Positions 30,504 through 39,864 of a stretch of 64,000 bases of DNA are shown piece by piece (position 1 is the first letter of the stretch; every line of letters begins with the position of its first letter). The DNA is from Stutzerimonas stutzeri. Lineage in GTDB: Bacteria; Pseudomonadota; Gammaproteobacteria; Pseudomonadales; Pseudomonadaceae. The DNA is taken from positions 1,178,001-1,242,000 of the forward strand of contig NC_015740.1 in assembly GCF_000219605.1 (NCBI RefSeq), in the 5' to 3' direction. Position numbers and translations under genes: made by a program. The notes below the pieces were generated by a model. The model saw nothing but the letters and a program-made list of their open reading frames with translations, was not told the origin of the DNA and ran no database searches.

Positions 30504-33500
30504 ATGTTCAAGGCCGGTCACGTGCTGGATGGCGCCTTCGCCAACCAGACAGCAGCAGAATTCTTTCCCGCCATCAGCGCCAACTACAGCGTTGACGAGG
30601 CGGCCTATCTCACTGAACTGCTGCAGCTCGCCGATCCGGGCGAGGCGGGCATCGCCGCCATTCGCGAACGAGCGCGCACGCTGATCGAAGCCGTGCGCGC
30701 TCGTGACAACGCGGTCGACACCCTTGATGCCCTGCTGCGCCAGTACAGCCTCGATACCCAGGAAGGGCTGATGCTGATGTGCCTGGCCGAAGCGCTGCTG
30801 CGCGTACCGGACGCGGCGACCGCCGATGCGCTGATCCGCGACAAGCTCAACGCCGCCGAATGGGAGCGCCACCTGGGCCAGAGCGACAACGTGTTGGTCA
30901 ACTTCGCTGCCTGGGGCCTGGTGATGACCGGCAAGGTGGTCGATCCGGAGACTGCCGACGGCCGGCCGAAGAACGTCATCGGCCGCCTGCTCAAACGCTC
31001 CGGCGAGCCAGTGATCCGCGCCGCGATGAACCAGGCCATGAAGCTGATGGGCAAGCAGTTCGTGCTCGGTCGCACCATCGCAGAAGCCCTTAAGAACGGC
31101 CGACCGGAGCGGGAGAAGGGCTACACCTATTCCTTCGACATGCTCGGCGAGGCCGCGCTGACCGCTGAAGACGCCGCAAAGTACATGGCCGACTACCGCC
31201 AGGCCGTGGAAACCGTGGGCGCCGAGCCGCAGGTCGGGCCGGGGCCACGACCTTCGGTGTCGATCAAGCTGTCGGCGCTGCACCCGCGCTACGAAGTCGC
31301 TCAGCGCGAGCGGGTGCTCAACGAGCTGTTCGCCAGCGTCCGCGAGCTAGCCATCCTGGCCCGCCGCCTGGATGTCGGTATCACTATCGATGCCGAGGAG
31401 GCCGACCGCCTGGAGCTGTCGCTCGAACTGTTCGAGAAGCTCATGCGTGATCCGGCTATCGCCGGCTGGGGCGAGTTCGGCCTGGTCATCCAGGCCTATT
31501 CCAAGCGCTGCCTGCCGGTGCTTGTCTGGCTGACACTGCTGGGCCGCGAGCTGGACGCGCGCATTCCGCTGCGCCTGGTCAAGGGCGCCTACTGGGACAG
31601 CGAGATCAAGCAGTGCCAGGTCCAGGGGCTGGACGGTTACCCGGTCTATACCCGCAAGGAAGGCACCGATACGTCTTACCTCGCCTGCGCCCGCTACCTG
31701 CTCTCCGAGCACACCCGCGGCGTGATCTACCCACAGTTCGCCAGCCACAACGCGCATACCGTCAGCTGCATCCTGGACATGGCCGAGCGGGCGGCGCAGC
31801 CGCGCGAATTCGAGTTTCAGCGCCTGCACGGCATGGGCGATGCGCTGTACGACACGGTGATCGAGAAGTACCGCAAGCACGTGCGCATCTATGCGCCGGT
31901 CGGCGCCCACAAGGACCTGCTGCCCTATCTGGTGCGCCGCCTGCTGGAGAACGGTGCCAACTCGTCCTTCGTCCATCAGCTGGTCGATCCGCGCGTGCCG
32001 GTCGAGTCGCTGATCGATCACCCGGTTAGCCAGCTGCGCAGGTTCGCCGCGCTGGGCAACCCGCGCATTCCGCTGCCGCCGGCCTTGTACGGCAATCGCA
32101 AGAACTCCCAAGGGATCAACATGAACATCCAACAAGAATGGAACGAACTGGCCAGCGCCTATCAACCTTTCCTCGATCGTCAATGGCAGGCCGCGCCGGT
32201 GATCGGCGGGCAGACCCTGGCCGGTACGCCGTCCGAGGTACGCTGCCCCTATGACCTGAACAAGGTCGTCGGCCAGGCCCAGTTCGCCAGCGCCGAGCAG
32301 GCACGCCAGGCGGTCGAGCGGCTGGCCGCCTACTGGCCGACCTGGAACGCGACGCCCGTGGAGAGCCGCGCGGCGGTGCTCGAGCGTCTCGGCGATCTGC
32401 TGGAAAAACACCGTGCCGAGCTGATGGCGCTGTGTACGGTGGAAGCCGGCAAGTCGCTGCAGGATGGCATCGACGAGGTGCGCGAGGCGGTGGATTTCTG
32501 CCGCTACTACGCCCAGCAGGCACGCCTGAAGCTCGGCCGCGAAGAGCTGAAAGGCCCGACCGGCGAGCGCAACGAGCTGTTCCATGAAGGCCGCGGCGTG
32601 TTCGTCTGCGTCAGCCCGTGGAACTTCCCGCTGGCCATCTACCTCGGCCAGATCAGCGCGGCACTGGTGGCCGGCAACACCGTGCTGGCCAAGCCGGCCG
32701 AGCAGACCAGCCTGATCGCCGCCCGTGCGCTGGAGCTGATGTTCGAAGCCGGCCTGCCGAAGGAGGCGATCGCCTTCCTGCCGGGCGACGGCGCCACCCT
32801 GGGCGGCGTGTTCTGTCGCGATCCGCGGGTGGTCGGCGTGTGCTTCACCGGTTCCACCGACACGGCGCGCATCATCAATCGCCAGCTGGCCGAGAACGAG
32901 GGCCCGATCGCCACGCTGATCGCCGAGACCGGCGGACAGAACGCAATGATCGTCGACTCCACGGCGCTGCCCGAGCAGGTGATCAAGGACGCGGTCGGTT
33001 CGGCCTTCACCAGTGCCGGCCAGCGTTGCTCGGCGTTGCGCGTGCTTTACGTGCAGCGTGATATCGCCGACCGCGTGATCGAGCTGCTCAAGGGTGCCAT
33101 GGCCGAGCTGCGGGTGGGGCCGACCCATCTGCGCGAGAACGACATCGGCCCGGTGATCGATCAGGAGGCGCGCGAAGGCCTGCTGGCGCATATCCAGCAG
33201 CTCAAGAGCGAAGGGCGCTTGATCGCCGAAGCCCGATTGCCGGAGGGGCTCAACGGCCATTTCGTGGCGCCGGTGGCCTTCGAGATCGACGGCATCCACC
33301 AGCTGAAGAAGGAGCATTTCGGCCCCGTGCTGCATGTGGCGCGCTACGACGCGGCGGACCTGGAAAAGGTCGTCGCGGCGATCAATGGCACCGGCTACGG
33401 CCTGACGCTCGGTGTGCACAGCCGCAACGAGGAAACCGCCGAACGCATCGAGCGTCTGGCGCGGGTCGGCAACCTTTACGTCAACCGCAACCAGATCGGT

Positions 33501-33665
33501 GCGGTGGTGGGCGTGCAGCCGTTCGGTGGCTGTGGCCTGTCCGGCACCGGCCCGAAGGCGGGCGGCCCGAGCTACCTGCTGCGCTTCGCCAACGAGCGCA
33601 CCACCTCCACCAACACCACGGCGGTGGGCGGCAACGCCTCGCTGCTGTCGCTCGGCGACGACTGA
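30504..33665 (+). CDS. putA: PutA, bifunctional proline dehydrogenase / pyrroline-5-carboxylate dehydrogenase
   Basis: A 1053-residue bifunctional enzyme oxidising proline to glutamate. The FAD-binding proline dehydrogenase barrel fills the first half (LRLVKGAYWDSEIKQCQVQGLDGYPVYTRK; GANSSFVHQLVDPRVPVESL). The NAD-dependent aldehyde dehydrogenase follows from about 550, with the catalytic cysteine in FTSAGQRCSALRVLYV. There is no N-terminal ribbon-helix-helix repressor domain, unlike the ~1300-residue trifunctional PutA of P. putida and E. coli. That agrees with control by PruR. GAGGAG precedes the ATG. Confidence 0.96.
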   Translation: MFKAGHVLDGAFANQTAAEFFPAISANYSVDEAAYLTELLQLADPGEAGIAAIRERARTLIEAVRARDNAVDTLDALLRQYSLDTQEGLMLMCLAEALLRVPDAATADALIRDKLNAAEWERHLGQSDNVLVNFAAWGLVMTGKVVDPETADGRPKNVIGRLLKRSGEPVIRAAMNQAMKLMGKQFVLGRTIAEALKNGRPEREKGYTYSFDMLGEAALTAEDAAKYMADYRQAVETVGAEPQVGPGPRPSVSIKLSALHPRYEVAQRERVLNELFASVRELAILARRLDVGITIDAEEADRLELSLELFEKLMRDPAIAGWGEFGLVIQAYSKRCLPVLVWLTLLGRELDARIPLRLVKGAYWDSEIKQCQVQGLDGYPVYTRKEGTDTSYLACARYLLSEHTRGVIYPQFASHNAHTVSCILDMAERAAQPREFEFQRLHGMGDALYDTVIEKYRKHVRIYAPVGAHKDLLPYLVRRLLENGANSSFVHQLVDPRVPVESLIDHPVSQLRRFAALGNPRIPLPPALYGNRKNSQGINMNIQQEWNELASAYQPFLDRQWQAAPVIGGQTLAGTPSEVRCPYDLNKVVGQAQFASAEQARQAVERLAAYWPTWNATPVESRAAVLERLGDLLEKHRAELMALCTVEAGKSLQDGIDEVREAVDFCRYYAQQARLKLGREELKGPTGERNELFHEGRGVFVCVSPWNFPLAIYLGQISAALVAGNTVLAKPAEQTSLIAARALELMFEAGLPKEAIAFLPGDGATLGGVFCRDPRVVGVCFTGSTDTARIINRQLAENEGPIATLIAETGGQNAMIVDSTALPEQVIKDAVGSAFTSAGQRCSALRVLYVQRDIADRVIELLKGAMAELRVGPTHLRENDIGPVIDQEAREGLLAHIQQLKSEGRLIAEARLPEGLNGHFVAPVAFEIDGIHQLKKEHFGPVLHVARYDAADLEKVVAAINGTGYGLTLGVHSRNEETAERIERLARVGNLYVNRNQIGAVVGVQPFGGCGLSGTGPKAGGPSYLLRFANERTTSTNTTAVGGNASLLSLGDD

Positions 33666-33926
33666 GCGGGTTGTTGACGCCCGCAGGGGCGTCGGCGTGT
33701 AACCGCGGGGGCTGGCTTCGGCCGCAACCCGCGCATGACATCAACCCGGCTGTCCCGGCAGCTGGCATACAACAACAAATTGGACAGTTGGCGGACGCTC
33801 TTCCGCCACTGACGGGCCCGGTTTGGGCCTGTCGCCGGTGATGGCCGCATTCGCCATCGCCCTCTGCCAAGGCGGCGCGTGAGTTCGCTCGCGCTCCGCC
33901 GAACAACAACTAACGAGGGATTCACA

Positions 33927-35411
33927 ATGAGCGTCAGTACACCCACACTGATCACCTTTCTGATCTACATCGCCGCGATGATCCTGATCGGCTTCATCGC
34001 CTACCGTGCCACCAAGAACTTCTCCGACTACATCCTCGGCGGGCGCAGCCTCGGCAGCTTCGTCACCGCGTTGTCGGCGGGCGCCTCGGACATGAGCGGC
34101 TGGCTGCTGATGGGCCTGCCCGGCGCGATCTTCGTTGCCGGCCTGTCGGAAAGCTGGATCGCCATCGGCCTGATCATCGGCGCCTGGCTCAACTGGCTGT
34201 TCGTTGCCGGTCGCCTGCGCGTGCACACCGAGCACAACCACAACGCGCTGACCCTGCCGGACTATTTCTCGCACCGCTTCGAGGACGAGAGCCGCATGCT
34301 GCGGATCTTCTCCGCACTGGTGATCCTGGTGTTCTTCACCATCTACTGCGCCTCGGGTGTGGTGGCGGGCGCGCGGCTGTTCGAGTCCACCTTCGGCATG
34401 CCCTACGAATACGCACTGTGGGTCGGCGCTGCGGCGACCATCCTTTACGTGTTCATCGGCGGCTTCCTGGCGGTGAGCTGGACCGACACCGTGCAGGCCA
34501 CGCTGATGATCTTCGCGCTGCTGATCACGCCGCTGTTCGTCATCCTCGCCCTCGGTGACATGGGCACCGTGATGGCCACCATCGAGGCGCAGAACCCGGC
34601 CAACTTCGACATGTTCCGCGGGCTGTCCTTTGTCGCGATCATTTCGCTGTTGGCGTGGGGCCTGGGCTATTTCGGCCAGCCGCACATCCTGGTGCGCTTC
34701 ATGGCCGCCGACTCGATCAAGACCATTCCCAACGCCCGTCGCATCGGCATGACCTGGATGATCCTGACGCTGGCCGGTGCCGTGGCGGTGGGTTTCCTCG
34801 GCATCGCCTACTTCGCCGATCACCCGGACCAGGCCGGTGCGGTGAGCCAGAACGGCGAGCGGGTGTTCATGGAGCTGGTGAAGATCCTGTTCAACCCCTG
34901 GGTGGCCGGCATCATTCTCTCTGGCGTGCTGGCGGCGGTGATGAGCACCCTCAGTGCGCAACTCTTGGTCAGCTCCAGCGCGCTGACCCAGGACTTCTAC
35001 AAGGCCATGCTGCGCAAGCATGCCTCGCAGACCGAACTGGTGTGGGTCGGCCGCGGCATGGTGCTGCTGATCGCCCTGATCGCCATCGGCATCGCCTCCA
35101 ACCCGGAGAGCAAGGTGCTGGGCTTGGTGTCCTATGCCTGGGCCGGCTTCGGTGCAGCGTTCGGTCCGGTGGTGCTGATCTCGCTGCTGTGGAAGCGCAT
35201 GACGCGCAACGGCGCGCTGGCCGGCATGCTGGTGGGGGCGGTCACCGTGGTGGTGTGGAAGGAGTTCATCGGCCTGGGCCTGTACGAAATCATCCCGGGC
35301 TTCATCCTCGCCAGCATCGCCATCGTGGTGGTGAGCAAGCTGGGCGCCGAGCCGGCGCCGAGCATCGTCAAGCGCTTTGAAGAGGCGGATGCGGATTACC
35401 ACGCCGGTTGA
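33927..35411 (+). CDS. putP: PutP, Na+/proline symporter (copy 1)
   Basis: A 494-residue sodium:solute symporter of the PutP type with about 13 membrane helices. SAGASDMSGWLLMGLPGA in helix 2 is the Na+/proline-binding segment of PutP. It lies downstream of putA, the normal put arrangement. ATG 33927 follows CGAGGGA. A second copy at 38217 is almost identical at protein level (I count only a handful of changes, such as MSVS/MNVS, FLIY/FVVY and QATL/QAAL). Confidence 0.95.
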   Translation: MSVSTPTLITFLIYIAAMILIGFIAYRATKNFSDYILGGRSLGSFVTALSAGASDMSGWLLMGLPGAIFVAGLSESWIAIGLIIGAWLNWLFVAGRLRVHTEHNHNALTLPDYFSHRFEDESRMLRIFSALVILVFFTIYCASGVVAGARLFESTFGMPYEYALWVGAAATILYVFIGGFLAVSWTDTVQATLMIFALLITPLFVILALGDMGTVMATIEAQNPANFDMFRGLSFVAIISLLAWGLGYFGQPHILVRFMAADSIKTIPNARRIGMTWMILTLAGAVAVGFLGIAYFADHPDQAGAVSQNGERVFMELVKILFNPWVAGIILSGVLAAVMSTLSAQLLVSSSALTQDFYKAMLRKHASQTELVWVGRGMVLLIALIAIGIASNPESKVLGLVSYAWAGFGAAFGPVVLISLLWKRMTRNGALAGMLVGAVTVVVWKEFIGLGLYEIIPGFILASIAIVVVSKLGAEPAPSIVKRFEEADADYHAG

Positions 35412-35514
35412 TGACCGGAGCGGGTGCGCGCTCGCTGCGCGAATAGAGGATGGCAAGGCAGGCCCCATTTGAGCCCGCCCGGATGGTCGCCACCGACTCG
35501 CACACCAAATGGCG

Positions 35515-35544
35515 AAAACCCCGGCTAGCCGGGGTTTTTGTTTT
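35515..35544 (+). terminator. Terminator after putP copy 1 (bidirectional)
   Basis: AAAACCCCGGC (35515-35525), TA, GCCGGGGTTTT (35528-35538) then TGTTTT. The perfect GC stem flanked by A and T runs can end both putP (rightward) and the small leftward gene at 35556. Confidence 0.9.
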
Positions 35545-35555
35545 CTGGCCTGAGC

Positions 35556-35780
35556 CTAGTCGTCCGCCACCAGATTGGAGCGATCGTCCACCGCGCCGGC
35601 GGCGATCAGATGTTCGGCTTCGTCCTCCGGCACATGGATGCTGGTGCCGTCGATGTTCATCACCGACATGCGTGCCTCTGGATCGGTGGTGATGCGCACG
35701 TCCATCAGGGCGCTGCGGTGCGTGTTGCCGTTGATGACCACGCAGCAGGTGCCGGTGGTGGTGTCGATGTCGACGGTCAT
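35556..35780 (-). CDS. Small DUF3203-like protein, unknown function
   Basis: A 74-residue acidic protein (MTVDIDTTTGTCCVVINGNTHRS...) that resembles the Pseudomonas-restricted DUF3203 family in its ITTDPEARMSV core; this assignment is from memory and moderate. A strong GGGAGG site precedes the ATG, so it is likely expressed. It is divergent from znuD, with the Zur box in the shared 223-base spacer nearer to znuD. Confidence 0.6.
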   Translation of the reverse strand: MTVDIDTTTGTCCVVINGNTHRSALMDVRITTDPEARMSVMNIDGTSIHVPEDEAEHLIAAGAVDDRSNLVADD

Positions 35781-35884
35781 GATCTACCTCCCGAAGCAAT
35801 CCAGAGCCGCACGCGGCTCGCACGGCCTCTTCGTTTGGACCACGTACGAGTGGCATCGGTTGTGCCTGCCAGGAAAAACAGACT

Positions 35885-35904
35885 GAAATGTTACGATATA
35901 ACAT
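35885..35904. promoter_or_regulatory. Zur box upstream of znuD
   Basis: GAAATGTTACGATATAACAT contains ATGTTA and TAACAT as perfect 6-bp half-sites around CGATA. It follows the gammaproteobacterial Zur consensus GAAATGTTATAnTATAACATTTC. It lies 100 bases before the ATG of a zinc-type TonB receptor, as expected for repression by zinc. Confidence 0.8.
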
Positions 35905-36003
35905 GTTAGATTCTCGCCCCGCATGCCGGTGCTCGTGTCCCGATGCCGGCGCACAGCCTCTTCGGTTGCCTCGGAAGGCAACCGCCACTGTCTGGAGAAT
36001 CAC

Positions 36004-38022
36004 ATGAAACTGAAGCGTCATCCCCTGGCCTGGGCGATCAGCCTGGCTCTGGTTCCGGCTGCCTGGGCCGCCGATCCGGTCGAACTGCAATCCGTCGTGG
36101 TCAGCGCCAGCGGCCTGGCCAAGCAGAGCCATGAGATGACCACCCCGGTCGCCGTGATGGAAAACGATGAGCTGGTGCTGCGCCGTGAAGCGACACTGGG
36201 CGAAACCCTGGAAAGCTTGCCGGGCGTGCGCTCCAGCAGCTTCGGCGCCGGCGCGGCACGTCCGGTGATCCGAGGGTTGGATGGCGCCCGGGTCAAGGTG
36301 CTGAGCGATGGCGTCGAGCTGCTCGACGCTTCCACCATCAGCCCCGACCACGCGGTGACCAGCGAGCCCTTGCTGGCCGAGCGCATCGAGGTGCTCAAGG
36401 GGCCGGCGACCCTGCTCTACGGTGGCGGCGCCATCGGCGGGGTAGTCAACGTGATCGACAAGAAGATACCCACCCGCGTCCCGGAGAAGGGCTACGAAGG
36501 CGAGCTGGAGCTACGCGCCAACAGCGCCGCCAACGAAGGTGCCGGGGTGTTCGGTATCACTGCCGGCAGCGGCAACTTCGCCGTCCGCGCCGAGGGTACC
36601 AAGCGTCAGGCCGACCCCTATGAAATCCTCGGCTCGCCGAACAAGCAGGAAGGCTCCTACAACGACACCGACAGCTTCAACCTGGGCGCCAGCTTCATAG
36701 GCGAGCGTGGCTATATCGGCGCCGCCTACGGTGAGCAGAACAACCGCTACGGGCTGCTGGCCCACGAGCACGCCGATTGCCACACCCACGGCAGCGACTG
36801 GCATTGCGGCGGCCACGATGACGATGACGACGACCATGATCACGACCATGAACACGGCAGCGTGCCCTACGTCGACATGCGGCAGAAGCGCTGGGATCTG
36901 CGCGGCGAGCTGAGCGATCCGCTGCCGGGCTTTGAACTGGCACGGCTGCGTGTCGGCCACAGCGATTACCAGCACAAGGAGATCGAAGGCGGGGAAGTGG
37001 GCACTCGCTTCAACAACGACGCCACCGATGCCCGCCTGGAGCTGACCCATCAGCCGCTGTTCGGCTGGCGCGGCGTGCTCGGGGCACAGACCCTGCGTCG
37101 CGACTTCGAAGCCCTCGGCGAGGAGGCCTACGTGCCGCAGACGCTGACCCGCAACCACGGTCTGTTCCTGCTGGAGGAATACACCGCCGGCGCCTGGCGC
37201 TACGAACTCGGCCTGCGTCACGAATGGCAGGACATCGATGCCGATGGCCGCCCGGATACCGACCACAGTGGCACTTCGATGTCCGCCGGCGCGGTCTGGA
37301 CCTTCGCTCCGCAGTACTCGCTGGGCTTCTCGCTGACCCGTTCGCAGCGCCTGCCCAGTGCCGAGGAGCTCTACGCCAACGGCCCGCATGCGGCGACCCG
37401 CACCGTCGAGCTGGGTAACGTCGACCTGAAAGAGGAAACCTCCCACAACGCCGAGGTCACCCTGCGCAAGTTCGCCGGCCGTACCACCTTCAGCCTCAGC
37501 GTTTTCCGCAACGAGGTGGATGACTTCATCTATGCCGCCGACACCGGCAACGACATCGGCGGCGGTTACCGCGAGATCGAATACCGTCAGCAGGACGCCG
37601 TGCTCACCGGCGCGGAAGGGGAGGTGCGCTTCCAGGCCACCGACGCCACCGCGTTCACTCTGTTCGGCGACCACGTGCGCGGCAAGCTTCGCGGGAACGG
37701 TGGCGACCTGCCGCGCATTCCCGCCGATCGCCTCGGCGTGCGGCTGGACCAGAGCTTTACCCCGGCGCTCAATGGTCAACTGGAGTTCTATCGCGTGCAG
37801 CGTCAGGACGACCTGGCCGACTACGAAACAGAAACGGGCGGCTACAACATGCTCGGTGCCAGCCTCGGCTACAGCGGCTCGCTGAGCCAGACCGACTACC
37901 TGCTCTATCTCAAGGCGAACAACCTGCTGGACGAGAAGGCCCGTCAGCACACCTCGTTCATCAAGGATGAGGTGCTGTTGCCCGGTCGCAACCTGACCGT
38001 AGGCGTGCGCCTGGCGTTCTGA
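36004..38022 (+). CDS. znuD: ZnuD-like TonB-dependent zinc receptor
   Basis: A 672-residue outer-membrane receptor with a signal peptide (1-22, ending PAAWA), a TonB-box-like LQSVVVSAS, a plug domain (to about 160) and a beta-barrel ending in the aromatic C-terminus VGVRLAF. An extracellular loop at about residues 255-285 is packed with His and Asp (HADCHTHGSDWHCGGHDDDD...), the mark of zinc receptors such as Neisseria ZnuD. A Zur box upstream supports zinc uptake. In P. aeruginosa the homologue PA0781 lies between pruR and putA; here it sits between two putP copies. ATG 36004 follows GGAGAAT. Confidence 0.88.
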   Translation: MKLKRHPLAWAISLALVPAAWAADPVELQSVVVSASGLAKQSHEMTTPVAVMENDELVLRREATLGETLESLPGVRSSSFGAGAARPVIRGLDGARVKVLSDGVELLDASTISPDHAVTSEPLLAERIEVLKGPATLLYGGGAIGGVVNVIDKKIPTRVPEKGYEGELELRANSAANEGAGVFGITAGSGNFAVRAEGTKRQADPYEILGSPNKQEGSYNDTDSFNLGASFIGERGYIGAAYGEQNNRYGLLAHEHADCHTHGSDWHCGGHDDDDDDHDHDHEHGSVPYVDMRQKRWDLRGELSDPLPGFELARLRVGHSDYQHKEIEGGEVGTRFNNDATDARLELTHQPLFGWRGVLGAQTLRRDFEALGEEAYVPQTLTRNHGLFLLEEYTAGAWRYELGLRHEWQDIDADGRPDTDHSGTSMSAGAVWTFAPQYSLGFSLTRSQRLPSAEELYANGPHAATRTVELGNVDLKEETSHNAEVTLRKFAGRTTFSLSVFRNEVDDFIYAADTGNDIGGGYREIEYRQQDAVLTGAEGEVRFQATDATAFTLFGDHVRGKLRGNGGDLPRIPADRLGVRLDQSFTPALNGQLEFYRVQRQDDLADYETETGGYNMLGASLGYSGSLSQTDYLLYLKANNLLDEKARQHTSFIKDEVLLPGRNLTVGVRLAF

Positions 38023-38038
38023 CGACACGGTGATTGCG

Positions 38039-38076
38039 CCAAAAGGGCTGGCACCGTTTGCCGGCCCTTTTTCGTT
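38039..38076 (+). terminator. Intrinsic terminator after znuD
   Basis: AAAAGGGC-T-GGCA, loop, TGCC-G-GCCCTTTTT: an interrupted GC stem with an A-run before and a T-run after, about 20 bases past the znuD stop. Confidence 0.8.
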
Positions 38077-38216
38077 ATAGCGGCGGCGCTGCGCTCCTGG
38101 AGAACCTGGCGGTCACGCGCACGCAGGCGGGCGACGCGCTATCCTTGCGCCCCTCGATGGTTCCGCGGCCGGGCTCGGCGGGCGGAGCGTCAGGACACAC
38201 AAGGAAAACAAGTCCC

Positions 38217-39701
38217 ATGAACGTCAGCACCCCCACTCTGATCACTTTCGTGGTCTACATCGCCGCGATGATCCTGATCGGCTTCATCGCCTACCGTGCC
38301 ACCAAGAACTTCTCTGACTACATCCTCGGCGGGCGCAGCCTCGGTAGCTTCGTCACCGCGTTGTCGGCGGGCGCCTCGGACATGAGCGGCTGGCTGCTGA
38401 TGGGCCTGCCCGGCGCGATCTTCGTCGCCGGCCTGTCGGAAAGCTGGATCGCCATCGGCCTGATCATCGGCGCCTGGCTCAACTGGCTGTTCGTTGCCGG
38501 TCGCCTGCGCGTGCACACCGAGCACAACCACAACGCGCTGACCCTGCCGGACTATTTCTCGCACCGCTTCGAGGACGAGAGCCGCATGCTGCGGATCTTC
38601 TCCGCGCTGGTGATCCTGGTGTTCTTCACTATCTACTGCGCCTCGGGCGTGGTGGCCGGCGCGCGGCTGTTCGAGTCCACCTTCGGCATGCCCTACGAAT
38701 ACGCACTGTGGGTCGGCGCTGCGGCGACCATCCTTTATGTGTTCATCGGCGGCTTCCTGGCGGTGAGCTGGACCGACACCGTGCAGGCCGCGCTGATGAT
38801 CTTCGCGCTGCTGATCACGCCGCTGTTCGTCATCCTCGCCCTCGGTGACATGGGCACCGTGATGGCCACCATCGAGGCGCAGAACCCGGCCAACTTCGAC
38901 ATGTTCCGCGGGCTGTCCTTCGTCGCCATCATCTCGCTGCTGGCCTGGGGCCTGGGCTACTTCGGCCAGCCGCACATCCTGGTGCGCTTCATGGCCGCCG
39001 ACTCGATCAAGACCATTCCCAACGCCCGTCGCATCGGCATGACCTGGATGATCCTGACGCTGGCCGGTGCCGTGGCGGTGGGTTTCCTCGGCATCGCCTA
39101 CTTCGCCGATCACCCGGACCAGGCCGGTGCGGTGAGCCAGAACGGCGAGCGGGTGTTCATGGAGCTGGTGAAGATCCTGTTCAACCCCTGGGTGGCCGGC
39201 ATCATCCTCTCCGGCGTGCTGGCGGCGGTGATGAGCACCCTCAGTGCGCAGCTCTTGGTCAGCTCCAGTGCGCTGACCCAGGACTTCTACAAGGCCATGC
39301 TGCGCAAGCACGCCTCGCAGACCGAACTGGTGTGGGTCGGCCGCGGCATGGTGCTGCTGATCGCCCTGATCGCCATCGGCATCGCCTCCAACCCCGAGAG
39401 CAAGGTGCTGGGCCTGGTGTCCTATGCCTGGGCCGGCTTCGGTGCAGCGTTCGGTCCGGTGGTGCTGATCTCGCTGCTGTGGAAGCGCATGACGCGCAAC
39501 GGCGCGCTGGCCGGCATGCTGGTGGGCGCGGTCACCGTGGTGGTGTGGAAGGAGTTCATCGGCCTGGGCCTGTACGAAATCATCCCGGGTTTCATCCTCG
39601 CCAGTATTGCCATCGTGGTGGTGAGCAAGCTGGGCGCCGAGCCGGCGCCGAGTATCGTCAAGCGCTTCGAGGAGGCGGATGCGGACTACCACGCCGGTTG
39701 A
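38217..39701 (+). CDS. putP: PutP, Na+/proline symporter (copy 2)
   Basis: Same length as copy 1 (494 residues), with only a few amino-acid differences. Nucleotide differences are dense in the first 45 bases and then sparse and mostly synonymous, as if conversion between copies keeps them alike. The match continues about 20 bases past the stop (TGATGACCGGAG...GGGTGCGCGC). Its own leader holds AAGGAAAACAAGTCCC before the ATG, unlike copy 1, so expression may differ. It is not adjacent to putA. Confidence 0.95.
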   Translation: MNVSTPTLITFVVYIAAMILIGFIAYRATKNFSDYILGGRSLGSFVTALSAGASDMSGWLLMGLPGAIFVAGLSESWIAIGLIIGAWLNWLFVAGRLRVHTEHNHNALTLPDYFSHRFEDESRMLRIFSALVILVFFTIYCASGVVAGARLFESTFGMPYEYALWVGAAATILYVFIGGFLAVSWTDTVQAALMIFALLITPLFVILALGDMGTVMATIEAQNPANFDMFRGLSFVAIISLLAWGLGYFGQPHILVRFMAADSIKTIPNARRIGMTWMILTLAGAVAVGFLGIAYFADHPDQAGAVSQNGERVFMELVKILFNPWVAGIILSGVLAAVMSTLSAQLLVSSSALTQDFYKAMLRKHASQTELVWVGRGMVLLIALIAIGIASNPESKVLGLVSYAWAGFGAAFGPVVLISLLWKRMTRNGALAGMLVGAVTVVVWKEFIGLGLYEIIPGFILASIAIVVVSKLGAEPAPSIVKRFEEADADYHAG

Positions 39702-39725
39702 TGACCGGAGTGGGTGCGCGCGCGT

Positions 39726-39806
39726 GGTGGGCTGAAGCCCACCCTACAAAAAGCGGACGTGCACAACCGTCATGCCAATCCTGCGTAGGGTGGGCTTCAG
39801 CCCACC
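39726..39806. repeat. Inverted pair of REP-like palindromes
   Basis: GGTGGGCTGAAGCCCACC followed by CTAC (39726-39747) and, in opposite orientation, GTAG before GGTGGGCTTCAGCCCACC (39785-39806). Both arms are near-perfect palindromes and the pair is itself inverted, the layout of bacterial REP/BIME units. It lies between putP copy 2 and the convergent DUF1206 gene and may end both transcripts. Confidence 0.7.
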
Positions 39807-39864
39807 GCTACGGTCGATCCGATTCAAGGCGTAAGGCATCCCGCCCGGCCCTTCGCCAATCTGC

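Noticed and set aside
31347..33419. Long open frame antisense to putA
   Set aside because: Codon-bias shadow of putA, no ribosome site and no recognisable domain.
33741..35468. Antisense frames across both putP copies
   Set aside because: The same His/Gln/Asp-rich mirror sequence appears in both copies because the genes are duplicates; this is not independent evidence of coding.
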